A DNA stretch of 64,000 nt from Avibacterium volantium (GTDB taxonomy: Bacteria; Pseudomonadota; Gammaproteobacteria; Enterobacterales; Pasteurellaceae). The DNA is taken from the NCBI RefSeq assembly GCF_900635775.1, contig NZ_LR134167.1:62001-126000 (forward strand), given 5' to 3'. This document shows, one piece after another, positions 1 to 8,572 of this stretch; position 1 is the stretch's first letter, and each line of letters starts with the position of its first letter. The position numbers and the translations under genes are program-made. Below the pieces are notes generated by a model. The model saw nothing but the letters and a program-made list of their open reading frames with translations. It had not been told where the DNA came from and searched no databases.

Positions 1-153
1 CCAACCAATGCCAATGTGCCTGAGCAATATAAAGGCATTGGCGTGCGTATTGAAGATGATATTGTGATCACCGAATATGGCAACAAAGTGCTAACCAGCG
101 CCGTGCCAAAAGAAATTGATGAAATTGAACAAGTGATGGCACATAACGCGTAA
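1..153 (+). CDS. pepP: Xaa-Pro aminopeptidase, C-terminal end (partial)
   Basis: The first 50 codons read in frame from base 1 to a TAA at 151-153 and give the typical C-terminus of aminopeptidase P, including the stretch GIGVRIEDD followed by ITEYG. This metallopeptidase removes N-terminal residues that precede proline. The catalytic domain lies outside the window. The next gene is ubiH, the same order as the pepP-ubiH-ubiI operon of E. coli, which supports the call. The gene is cut by the window edge, not truncated biologically. Confidence 0.85.
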   Translation, partial: PTNANVPEQYKGIGVRIEDDIVITEYGNKVLTSAVPKEIDEIEQVMAHNA

Positions 154-179
154 TGACAATGAGGTAAAACGGGGCAAAA

Positions 180-1403
180 ATGGAACAAATTGAGCATTAT
201 GATGTGATTATCGTGGGGGGCGCAATGGCAGGTTGCACCCTTGCTTTAGCGTTAAGAGCGCAAACTCAAGGTAAAATGCGCATTGCGTTATTAGAAAAGC
301 AAGCGCCCCAACAACATCAGCAAAGCGGTTTTGATGCCCGTTGTATTGCTCTTTCAGCAGGTTCTTGCCAACAGCTTGCACAGCTCAATTTGCCCAACCA
401 ACAATCATTATGGCAACAAATTTCTCCCCTTGCCTGCCCCATTGAGCATATTCACGTTTCTGATAAAGGTCATAGTGGTTTAGTCGAATTTCACGCTGAT
501 GAATTTCAGCTAAAACAACTGGGCGCGGTGGTCGCCTTACAGCCTGTGGGAGAAATCTTGCTGACTGCAATCAAGCAATACGCCAACATTGATTATTTTT
601 CCCCAGTGGAGATTGAGCAAATCCAATTTGATCAAGTGCGGGTAACAATTTCGCTAAAAAATCACCGCACTTTATCTTGTCAGCTGATTATCGGCGCAGA
701 CGGCACGAAATCTTTGGTGGCGAAATCTGCCAACATTGCGATCAACAAACTTTGCGATTATCAGCAAACCGCCATTATCACCAATATTCAAACGCAGCAA
801 CCACATCAGCAACGTGCCTTTGAGCGTTTCACAGCGCAAGGCCCACTGGCGTTGCTGCCAATGCAAGAGAATTTAATGTCCTTAGTATGGTGCGTGAAAT
901 CACCCGATGAGCTAATGGCATTGCCTGATGACGCATTTCTCGCTCGTCTGCAACAGCAATTCGGCTGGCGGCTTGGCAAATTGCAACAATGTGGCAAGCG
1001 TTTTGCTTATCCTTTGGCGTTATATCAAGCCAGCCAACATATTCATCACCGAACAGCGTTAGTCGGCAATGCCGCACAAACCTTACACCCTATTGCAGGA
1101 CAAGGGTTTAATCTTGGTATGCGTGATGTGATTTGCTTGGCTAAATTGTTAAGTCAAGCCTTTATGCAAGGGCAAGATCTCGGCGCATATTCTTTATTAA
1201 GCCAATATGAAAATGCACGCCAAGGGGATCAAAAAACGCTCATCAACTTAACCAACGGCTTGGTTTCTCTCTTTGCCAATGAATTATTACCGCTACAAAT
1301 TGGGCGAAATCTGGGGCTAATGGCAATGGCGCAATCTCATTTACTCAAACAGCAGTTTATTAAACCGGCATTAGGGTCTGTTGATAATTCATTTTACATT
1401 TGA
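180..1403 (+). CDS. ubiH: 2-octaprenyl-6-methoxyphenol hydroxylase, C-terminus altered by an insertion
   Basis: Flavoprotein monooxygenase of aerobic ubiquinone synthesis, 407 residues. The FAD-binding GGAMAG is at residues 13-18 and the UbiH-type second FAD motif GNAAQTLHPIAGQG is near residue 300. Start ATG 180 follows a GAGG sequence. The last residues (GSVDNSFYI) and the stop codon come from the inserted element at 1374-1640. Deleting the element and one TA copy gives ...PALWLE and a TAG, so the native tail was three residues replaced by nine foreign ones. The change is distal to all recognised motifs, so activity is probably kept, but this is inference. Confidence 0.93.
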   Translation: MEQIEHYDVIIVGGAMAGCTLALALRAQTQGKMRIALLEKQAPQQHQQSGFDARCIALSAGSCQQLAQLNLPNQQSLWQQISPLACPIEHIHVSDKGHSGLVEFHADEFQLKQLGAVVALQPVGEILLTAIKQYANIDYFSPVEIEQIQFDQVRVTISLKNHRTLSCQLIIGADGTKSLVAKSANIAINKLCDYQQTAIITNIQTQQPHQQRAFERFTAQGPLALLPMQENLMSLVWCVKSPDELMALPDDAFLARLQQQFGWRLGKLQQCGKRFAYPLALYQASQHIHHRTALVGNAAQTLHPIAGQGFNLGMRDVICLAKLLSQAFMQGQDLGAYSLLSQYENARQGDQKTLINLTNGLVSLFANELLPLQIGRNLGLMAMAQSHLLKQQFIKPALGSVDNSFYI

Positions 1404-1640
1404 GTTATCGTTTAAAATTAGCGCAATCGCGACGCCGTTCGAAACCAAGAGAGGTTCTCTTCGTGAGAACGGCAACAAAGAGTGCGCTAATTTTAAACAT
1501 AACCCGAAGGGCTGGGGCTATTTTTCGTGATAACGGTGTTGAACGCGGTTCGTTTAGAATGGCTAAACTTCACCCCGTTCGCCTTGTTCTCACAAAAAAT
1601 AGCCATCAGCTCAAATGTAAAATGAATTACCAACAGACCC
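1374..1640. mobile_element. 267-bp MITE-like palindromic element in the ubi operon
   Basis: The ends are 31-bp inverted repeats (1374-1404 and 1610-1640) that differ at one position and begin GGGTCTGTTG. Each half carries further inverted repeats: 1410-1425 with 1483-1498 (16 bp perfect), 1516-1530 with 1590-1604 (one mismatch), and small hairpins at 1454-1470 and 1552-1568. TA flanks both ends (1372-1373 and 1641-1642). Removing the element with one TA restores a continuous ubiH end. No transposase is encoded; the ORF across it is only read-through. The TA duplication resembles IS630/Tc1-mariner-type elements, but the parent is not identified. Confidence 0.88.
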
Positions 1641-1653
1641 TATGGTTAGAATA

Positions 1654-2823
1654 GTGAAAAATTTTGATCTGATTATTATCGGTGGTGGAATGGTGGGGCT
1701 TGCGCTGGCCGCCAAATTAAAAAATACCGCAATGCGTATCGCCCTACTCGAACCTAATCCGCCACATTTTTCTTTAACGAATATTGCTTATCGTGTCAGT
1801 GCGTTAAATCTTGCGAGCGAACATTTATTGCAAGAACTCAACGCGTGGCAAACCATTCAAGCTGAACGTGCCACCGCCTACGATAAAATGCTGGTGTGGG
1901 AAAAAGACAGTTTCGCCAAAATTGAATTTGACACCAAAGGTTTAGGCATTTCCCACCTTGGGCATATTGTGGAAAACCAGCTCATTCAGCATAGCCTATG
2001 GCAGCAGGTTGCCACGCAAGAAAATGTGGAAATTTTCAACACAACAGCGCAACACTTGGGCATTAACGAAAGCACCGCCATTCTCACCTTAACAGACGGG
2101 CAAATGTTAGCGGGGAAACTGGTTGTGGGTGCAGACGGCGCAAATTCTTGGTTACGCCAAAAAGCCAACATTCCACTGATTTTCCGTGATTATGGGCAAT
2201 ATGCCTTAGTGTGCAATGTGAAAACCGCAGAACCACATCAACACTGCGCCAGACAAATTTTTGCTCCAGATAGCATTTTGGCGTTCTTGCCATTACATCA
2301 AGAAAATCTGTGTTCTATCGTGTGGTCGATTCCGCCAGAACAAGCCAAACAGTTGAGCTGCTGTGAACAAACAGAATTCAACAAACAACTGAGTATCGCC
2401 TTTGATAATCAGCTGGGATTATGTGAAGTGCAAAGCGAACGCCAAGCCATTCCGCTTACCGCGCGCTATGCACGCAACTTCGCTCAACCGCGTATCGCCC
2501 TAATTGGCGATGCCGCACACACCATTCACCCGCTGGCAGGACAAGGAGTAAATCTCGGCTTGCAAGATGCCCTACTACTCGCGCAAGAAATCGAAAAACA
2601 TTTTGCTCTGGGCTTAGACATCGGTGAATACCGCAACCTACGTTATTACGAACGCACACGCAAAGCCGAAGCGGTAAAAATGCTCATCGCAATGCAAGGC
2701 TTAAAAGATCTCTTCGCTGGCAACAACCCACTGAAAAAACTCGCCCGCGGCATTGGCCTTAGCGCTACCAATCAATTCAGCTTGTTGAAAGAACAGCTTA
2801 TTCGGCAGGGATTGGGGATTTGA
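1654..2823 (+). CDS. ubiI: 2-octaprenylphenol hydroxylase (C5 hydroxylase of ubiquinone synthesis)
   Basis: Paralogue of UbiH in the same flavoprotein family. The N-terminal GGGMVG motif and the C-terminal-half motif GDAAHTIHPLAGQG identify UbiI (formerly VisC). I prefer the GTG at 1654, which gives nine residues before GGGMVG as in E. coli UbiI; in the reconstructed pre-insertion operon it overlaps the ubiH stop as TAGTG. ATG 1642 would add four residues. The MITE ends one base before that ATG, so any former coupling to ubiH and any upstream ribosome signal has been moved away. A strong terminator follows directly. Confidence 0.92.
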   Translation: MKNFDLIIIGGGMVGLALAAKLKNTAMRIALLEPNPPHFSLTNIAYRVSALNLASEHLLQELNAWQTIQAERATAYDKMLVWEKDSFAKIEFDTKGLGISHLGHIVENQLIQHSLWQQVATQENVEIFNTTAQHLGINESTAILTLTDGQMLAGKLVVGADGANSWLRQKANIPLIFRDYGQYALVCNVKTAEPHQHCARQIFAPDSILAFLPLHQENLCSIVWSIPPEQAKQLSCCEQTEFNKQLSIAFDNQLGLCEVQSERQAIPLTARYARNFAQPRIALIGDAAHTIHPLAGQGVNLGLQDALLLAQEIEKHFALGLDIGEYRNLRYYERTRKAEAVKMLIAMQGLKDLFAGNNPLKKLARGIGLSATNQFSLLKEQLIRQGLGI

Positions 2824-2828
2824 CTTCA

Positions 2829-2857
2829 AAAAAACGCCCATTTTCGGGCGTTTTTTG
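2829..2857. terminator. Rho-independent terminator between ubiI and the symporter gene
   Basis: Perfect stem AAAACGCCC (2831-2839) / GGGCGTTTT (2846-2854) with a six-base loop and a T run. The A run on the other side makes it usable in both directions, suiting the convergent genes on either side. Confidence 0.9.
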
Positions 2858-2868
2858 TGGCTGTTATA

Positions 2869-4544
2869 TTAAGGCTTCAACTGTGCTGTTTTTTCTTTAA
2901 CAAGCGCATAGACAAAATACAAAATTGATGTTGCGCCAAGGCAGTAGTAGCCAATCCAAGCATAATCAGGGACATTATGTGCCATAAAAATGTACATAGT
3001 GAAAGAGAGGAAGCTAATAATTAATGCGACTGGTTTTGCTAACGCCCAAGGTTTAATATCCACCTGTTTGGTGTATTCTTCTTTATATGGCGTTTCCATT
3101 GGTGCAATTTTACCAATAATAAGCATGACCACTACATTAATCACAAAGAGAATGGAGATTAAGTGGAAGAAGTGAATGTCCACTTTAATAACAAATGAAC
3201 AGAAAATGTAAGCAACCATACCAAAAATTAAGCCAAATTTTGCCGCAATTGGTGGAACGCGTTTGGTTAGCAGCCCCACTACAACTACACTTAAAATCGG
3301 AGCGTTAAAAATACCTTGTAGCTGTTGAATTAGGAAGTAAAGCCCTTCTGGCGCATTAGCAACCAGTGGTGCCACAATCATTGCAATGATTGCTAAAACT
3401 GTGCCGACAATCTTTCCGACTTTGACTAATTGAAGATCGCTCGCATTAGGATTGAGTTGAGCTTTATATACGTTGCGAGAGAAAAGCGTAACGGAAGAAT
3501 TTAATGCGCTATTAAATGTTGAAAGCACAGCACCTACGACAACCGCAGCAAAAAAACCGACTAATGCTTCAGGTAAAACAAGGTGCACAAGATCTGGATA
3601 GGCTTGATCTGGCACATCAAGTTGTCCTTGGAAAATGTGGAAGGCAACAATTCCCGGAAGGATAATGAGTAAAGGTCCTAACAATTTTAGGAATGCACAG
3701 AATAGTACACCTTTTTGCCCTTCTTTGAGGTTTTTTGCGCCTAAAGCACGTTGGATAATAGATTGATTTGTACACCAGAAGAATAGGTTGGATACAATCA
3801 TTCCGGTAAATAATGTGGAGAATGGGACAACGGAATTTTCATCGCCAATAGAATTAAAATGGTCTGGATTAGCTTGATAGACTTCTTTCAGCCCTTCCCA
3901 AGGGTTTCCTGCCCCGACATAGGCAAGCCCTAAAACGGTAACTAAAATACCGCCAACTAATAACCCAACGCCATTAATCGTATCAGATGCAGCAACCGCT
4001 TTTAAGCCACCAAAAATAGCATAAATTGAACCAAGAATGCCAATGCCCCATATCATTATCCAAATAGCAGTCGTTTTGCTCACGCCAAAGACCACAGAAA
4101 CTTGGAATAAACTTTCCAATGCTAAAGCACCTGTATAAAGCACGATAGGTAATAAGGAGATAACATAGCAGCCTAAAAAAAGTAAGGAGGTGATCAGTAG
4201 TGTGCCTTTATCAAAGCGTTTTTCTAAAAATTCAGGGATTGTTGCTATCCCTAGCTTTAGATATTTAGGCAGAAAATAAAGGCGAATGCGGCAATGGTGA
4301 TGGCTGCGATCACTTCCCAAGCCATTACGATAAATCCTTGACGATAAGCCAGTCCATTCAAGCCAACTAAATGTTCCGTAGAAAGATTGGTCAGCATCAT
4401 TGAGCCTGCTATGAATACCGCGGTTAATGAGCGTCCTGCGAGATAATACCCTTCCGAGTTACTCAGATCGTCTTTTCTGGTGTACCACCAAGCTAATACA
4501 GCAACTAATGCCGTAAAACCTACAAAGGGAATAAAGGCTAACAT
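2869..4544 (-). pseudogene. YidK-like sodium:solute symporter (SSS family), frameshifted
   Basis: The two reading frames together match E. coli YidK, a sodium/sugar symporter of the SSS family, along its whole length. The N-terminal piece (4257-4544) carries the first membrane segments and the motif MLTNLSTEHLVGL. The rest (starting near 4280) continues with LPKYLKLGIATIPEFLEKR and more than ten hydrophobic helices. The frame breaks where FIF should continue to LPKYLK: one T is missing from a T run on the coding strand (A4 at 4273-4276 on the plus strand). Everything else is intact, so this is a recent mutation, a slippage variant or a sequencing error. It is divergent from a sugar ABC importer. 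Confidence 0.85.
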
Positions 4545-4989
4545 AACGATTCCTTATATCTTGTTAGATAAGTTGATTACATCAAAGAAACTCCATTGAT
4601 TGAAATATACATTTCAAATATTAGATAATCAAACAGAAATATTTCATTTTGTTATGGAGATCAAATTTTTGGCTAGGTACTAGATTTATGCGATGAAAAG
4701 CTCATCAAAGGGTAGAAAAATGCTTAAACCCTCATTTTTTATAAGTGCGGTGGAAAAAATGTGAGTTTTTATGTGCTTTTTTCTATTTTTGAATGGCAAA
4801 ACACGATCTAATTCACAATTTTTTAACTTGATGATTGCGAGCCTTTGACCTTAATGCTATATATAAAAATAGATGATTTGTTTCAAAATTATCTAAAATT
4901 GAAATTTATATTCACAAAACTGGACCTTGTGCAATATAGTGGTATTTCGGCTTTGTAATCAATCTAACCTTTAAAATAGGAGTAGAAGA
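4545..4989. promoter_or_regulatory. Divergent regulatory region between symporter and sugar ABC importer
   Basis: This 445-bp AT-rich stretch contains no gene. Near the symporter it holds TTGAAAT-N4-ATTTCAA (4600-4617) and GAAATATTTC (4636-4645). Near the importer the same half-sites occur outward as TTTCAA (4881-4886) and TTGAAA (4899-4904). Their repetition suggests binding sites for one regulator of both transcripts, but no regulator gene is adjacent. An uptake signal lies near 4742. A clear ribosome site (AGGAG, about 4978) precedes the gene at 4990. The promoter elements themselves are not certain. Confidence 0.45.
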
Positions 4990-5925
4990 ATGAAAAAAAC
5001 ACTATTAGCAATGTTATGTGGCGGATTGTTATTGACCTCCCAAGCGGTGATGAGTAAGCAGCTTGTGATTGGTGCCCCAATGAATTCTTTCGCTGATAAA
5101 TGGCAAACATATTTACAAGATTCAATTCGTGATTTTGATGCAAAACACGATGATGTGGAAATTAAATTATCCGATGCAAATGGCGATCCCGCTCGTTTGT
5201 TAAATGATGTAGAAACATTTATCGATCAAAATGTTGATGCTTTACTTGTTGTCCCTACAGATCCAAATATTGTTAAGGTCATTGGACGTAAAGCACAAAA
5301 AGCCAAAATTCCGCTCATTATTGTCAATCGCAAACCTAATGATGAAGATATGAAATACGTTACAAGCTATGTGGGATCTGATGAGATTGAAGGCGGACGT
5401 ATTCAAGCGGATTTTATTGTGAATACGTTAGATGGTAAATCGGGTAATGCATTAATTTTATTAGGGCCTTTAGGGCAAGATGCTGTCACTAAGCGTACTC
5501 AAGGTAACAAAGATATTTTTGCACAACATAAAAATATCACCATCGCGACAGAGCAAGAAGGAAAATGGGAACGCGATAGAGGGTTGAGTATTGCTGAAAA
5601 TGTATTGGCCGCAAATAAAGAGATTAATGTTGTGGTGAGCAACAATGATGAAATGGCAATTGGGGCGTTGCTTGCATCACGCAAACTTGGACTAAAAGAT
5701 GAAGACATTCTTATTGTTGGCTTAGATGCCACGCCAGATGCCTTGGAATATTTAGGCAAAGGGCTTGATGCTACCGTCTATCAATCAGCCAAGGGGCAAG
5801 GATCTGCTGGTGCAGAAGTGGCATATTTAGCGGCAAAAGGAGAAAAAGTGCCTGCCATCAAATGGATTCCATTTGAATTAGTTACTCCAGATAAAAAAGA
5901 GGAATATCAAGCCAAATACAAATAA
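4990..5925 (+). CDS. Periplasmic sugar-binding protein of ABC importer (copy 1)
   Basis: A 311-residue substrate-binding protein of the ribose/galactose/inositol type (periplasmic-binding, LacI-like fold). A signal peptide ends near residue 22 (MKKTLLAMLCGGLLL core). Family-typical segments include DANGDPARLLND, VDALLVVPTDP, NNDEMAIGALLASR and GLDATPDALEYL. It heads a cluster with a second binding protein, an ATPase and a permease. The substrate cannot be read from sequence; ribose, inositol or another pentose or hexose are all possible. It is the most promoter-proximal gene, as is common for abundant binding proteins. Confidence 0.88.
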   Translation: MKKTLLAMLCGGLLLTSQAVMSKQLVIGAPMNSFADKWQTYLQDSIRDFDAKHDDVEIKLSDANGDPARLLNDVETFIDQNVDALLVVPTDPNIVKVIGRKAQKAKIPLIIVNRKPNDEDMKYVTSYVGSDEIEGGRIQADFIVNTLDGKSGNALILLGPLGQDAVTKRTQGNKDIFAQHKNITIATEQEGKWERDRGLSIAENVLAANKEINVVVSNNDEMAIGALLASRKLGLKDEDILIVGLDATPDALEYLGKGLDATVYQSAKGQGSAGAEVAYLAAKGEKVPAIKWIPFELVTPDKKEEYQAKYK

Positions 5926-5936
5926 CACTCATACCG

Positions 5937-5962
5937 AAGGGCAAAGTGCTGACTTTGTCCTT
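5937..5962 (+). promoter_or_regulatory. Intercistronic hairpin between the two binding-protein genes
   Basis: An 11-bp stem (5937-5947 with 5952-5962, one G-T pair) with loop GCTG, just 11 bases after the first stop codon and without a long T run. Such hairpins after binding-protein genes often protect the upstream mRNA or cause partial termination; which of these happens here is inference. Confidence 0.55.
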
Positions 5963-6030
5963 TCCTTTAACTGATAAACGAGATAACTCAAAGTGCGGTT
6001 CATTTTTAGGTTATTTTTGGAGTGTAAGTG

Positions 6031-6963
6031 ATGTTGAAAAAACTATTCTTCTTATTTCTTGGCATCTTCTTTATTCCCGCATTATTTGCCAAATCCTTAA
6101 CCATAGGTGTGTCGATGTATAGCTTGTCGGATAAGTATCCCACTTATTTACAAGATGCAATGCAGAAATTTGAAAAGGCGCATCAGGATGTAAAACTCAA
6201 ATTTGCAGATGCAAATGGCGATCCAGCAAAAATGTTGAATGATATTGAAAATTTCATTGATGTTAATGTTGATGCCATTGTTGTAATGCTAACCGATCCA
6301 AAAATTGTGAAATCAATTGGTTTAAAAGCAAAGAAAGCAAAAATTCCATTAATTGCCGTTACGGTTAAACCTAATGATGAAGATATGCAATACCTCACCA
6401 GCTATGTAGGCTCGGAGGAAATTACTAGTGGAAAAATGCAAGGCGAATTCGTGTTACGCACATTAAATGGAAAACCTGCTAATGCCATTATTTTATTAGG
6501 TCCTTTAGGACTCGATGCACAAATTAAACGCACAGAGGGAAATAAGTCCGTTTTAGCTTCCCACCCTGAAATCAATATCCTTTCCGAGCAAGAAGCAAAA
6601 TGGGATAGAGCAAAAGCAATGGAAGTTGCCGAAAATTTATTTGCCGCACACAAAAATATTAATGTAGTGCTAGCAAATAATGATGAAATGGCAATCGGTG
6701 CATTACTTGCAGCAAGAAAAGCTGGGATCGCTGATGATGAAATAATTATTATCGGTATTGATGCGACACCAGACGCGCTTGAATATCTTGGTAAAGGATT
6801 AGATGCCACCATATTTCAGTCGGCCGCAGAACAAGGCAGAATGAGTATTGAACTGGCGTATAAAGCGGCAAAAGGAGAAAAAGTTCCTGCCATAAAATGG
6901 ATTCCATTTGAGTTAGTTACACCTGATAAAAAAGCACAATATCTCAATAAATATAAAGAATAA
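6031..6963 (+). CDS. Periplasmic sugar-binding protein of ABC importer (copy 2)
   Basis: A tandem paralogue of the preceding gene, similar along its whole length, with the same landmarks (DANGDPAKMLND, NNDEMAIGALLAARK, IDATPDALEYLGKGLDAT) and a signal peptide ending near AKS. ATG 6031 lies eight bases after GGAG (6019-6022) and is preferred to GTG 6028. The two copies differ most around residues 90-150 and in the pocket-side strands, so they may feed the same membrane complex with different ligands or affinities. That is inference; I see only the duplication. Confidence 0.85.
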   Translation: MLKKLFFLFLGIFFIPALFAKSLTIGVSMYSLSDKYPTYLQDAMQKFEKAHQDVKLKFADANGDPAKMLNDIENFIDVNVDAIVVMLTDPKIVKSIGLKAKKAKIPLIAVTVKPNDEDMQYLTSYVGSEEITSGKMQGEFVLRTLNGKPANAIILLGPLGLDAQIKRTEGNKSVLASHPEINILSEQEAKWDRAKAMEVAENLFAAHKNINVVLANNDEMAIGALLAARKAGIADDEIIIIGIDATPDALEYLGKGLDATIFQSAAEQGRMSIELAYKAAKGEKVPAIKWIPFELVTPDKKAQYLNKYKE

Positions 6964-6995
6964 CTCTGATAAATATTGATATGAAGGAGTAGAGT

Positions 6996-8504
6996 ATGAG
7001 TACAGCGACAAAATCGCCCTATATTTTAGAAATGCGTAATGTTTCTAAAACATTTCCTGGGGTAAAAGCATTAGATGGGATTAATTTAAAAGTAAAAAGA
7101 GGATCTATTCACGCCTTAATGGGCGAAAATGGCGCAGGTAAATCCACATTGATGAAAGTGCTTTACGGCATTTACACCCCCGATACAGGCAGTGAGTTAA
7201 TTTTAGATGATAAACCTTTTAAACCTACCCGACCTATTGACGCTATTCGCCATGGCTTAACAATGGTGCCGCAAGAGATTTCACCTGCCGCAAATTTAAC
7301 TATTGCAGATAATTTCTATCTTGGGCGTGAAATTACAAAAGGACGTTTCTTACTTAACCAAAAAGAAATGAATGCAAGAGCAGCAGAAATTCTCAATGAT
7401 CTTGGCGTGCCAATGGATGTTACCGTCAAAATGTCTGAAGTCTCAGTCGCGAAAGCACAACTTGTCGCCATTGCAACTGCCGTCTCAAATGATGCGAAAG
7501 TAATTATTATGGACGAACCGACCACGGCATTGACTGAAACTGAGGTAGAACAACTTTATCGTATTATTGATATTGTGAAAAATCGTGGTATCGCCATTAT
7601 TTTTATTTCACATAAATTAGATGAAGTATTTAAAGTTTCTGATGAGATCACCGTAATTCGTGATGGGCAATATGTTGGTACAAAAGCAACGTCAGACATT
7701 ACTAAAGATCAGCTTATCGCAATGATGGTTGGACGAGATATGTCTGAAATGTTCCAACGTGAGCGTTTCGAGATTTCAGATGAAATTGTTGTTGAAGTTA
7801 AAAACTTTAGCCGTGCAGGAAAATATCAAAATATTAATTTCAAAGTTCGCAAAGGAGAAATTTTTGGTATTGCTGGCTTGGTAGGGGCAGGGCGTTCCGA
7901 AATAGTAGAAGGGTTATTTGGCTATAAACCAGCGGATAGCGGTGAAATTTACATTCATGGTGAAAAAGCTGAAATTCATAATCCCTTAGATGCAATGAAA
8001 TACAAAATTGGTTTTGTAACAGAAGATCGTAAATTAACTGGGCTATTTCTTAATTTAAGTATCACTGACAATATGATTATGCCGAAAATGTCTCCTTACT
8101 TGGAAAACTTTTTGGTATCAGTAACTCGTGCGCAAAAAACAGCTTATGAACAAAAAGATAAGCTCAAAATTAAGGCACCAAATGTAGAAGTGATTACGAA
8201 TAATCTATCAGGAGGAAACCAACAGAAAGTATTACTCGCACGTTGGCTTTTACTTGAACCTGATATTTTAATCCTTGATGAACCAACAAAAGGTATTGAT
8301 GTAGGGGCGAAAGCAGAACTCTATAAATTAATGGTTGAGCTTTCCAAGCAAGGAAAAACGATCATTATGATTACATCAGATATGCTAGAGCTACTTTCAA
8401 TGAGCGATAGAGTTATGGTAATGCACGAAGGACACCAAGTTGGAATTATCCCACATCAAGAACTAACGCAGGAACGCGTTTTAGAATTAGCGTCAGGCGC
8501 ATAA
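6996..8504 (+). CDS. Sugar ABC importer ATPase with two nucleotide-binding domains
   Basis: A 502-residue RbsA/MglA-type ATPase. The N-terminal domain has Walker A GENGAGKST near residue 43 and Walker B IIMDEPT near 170; its signature motif is degenerate, as usual in this family. The C-terminal domain has LSGGNQQKV and ILDEPTKGIDVG near residues 405-430, and, as in RbsA, a poor Walker A (GLVGAGRSE). It powers import through the following permease. A GGAG precedes the ATG at 6996. Confidence 0.92.
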   Translation: MSTATKSPYILEMRNVSKTFPGVKALDGINLKVKRGSIHALMGENGAGKSTLMKVLYGIYTPDTGSELILDDKPFKPTRPIDAIRHGLTMVPQEISPAANLTIADNFYLGREITKGRFLLNQKEMNARAAEILNDLGVPMDVTVKMSEVSVAKAQLVAIATAVSNDAKVIIMDEPTTALTETEVEQLYRIIDIVKNRGIAIIFISHKLDEVFKVSDEITVIRDGQYVGTKATSDITKDQLIAMMVGRDMSEMFQRERFEISDEIVVEVKNFSRAGKYQNINFKVRKGEIFGIAGLVGAGRSEIVEGLFGYKPADSGEIYIHGEKAEIHNPLDAMKYKIGFVTEDRKLTGLFLNLSITDNMIMPKMSPYLENFLVSVTRAQKTAYEQKDKLKIKAPNVEVITNNLSGGNQQKVLLARWLLLEPDILILDEPTKGIDVGAKAELYKLMVELSKQGKTIIMITSDMLELLSMSDRVMVMHEGHQVGIIPHQELTQERVLELASGA

Positions 8505-8572
8505 CAGCATTTATAAACAGATCAACATTCATTCAAACCAGTAAAATGGTGAAAACAGATGAGGTATATATT

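Noticed and set aside
1400..1654. 84-residue reading frame between ubiH and ubiI
   Set aside because: It is read-through of the palindromic element and ends in the displaced UbiH tail LWLE; it has no ribosome site and no protein features.
4257..4544. Separate 95-residue membrane protein
   Set aside because: It is the N-terminus of the frameshifted symporter, matching YidK up to the break.
6402..6812. 136-residue reading frame opposite the second binding protein
   Set aside because: It is an antisense shadow with low-complexity A, S and I content and no start signal.
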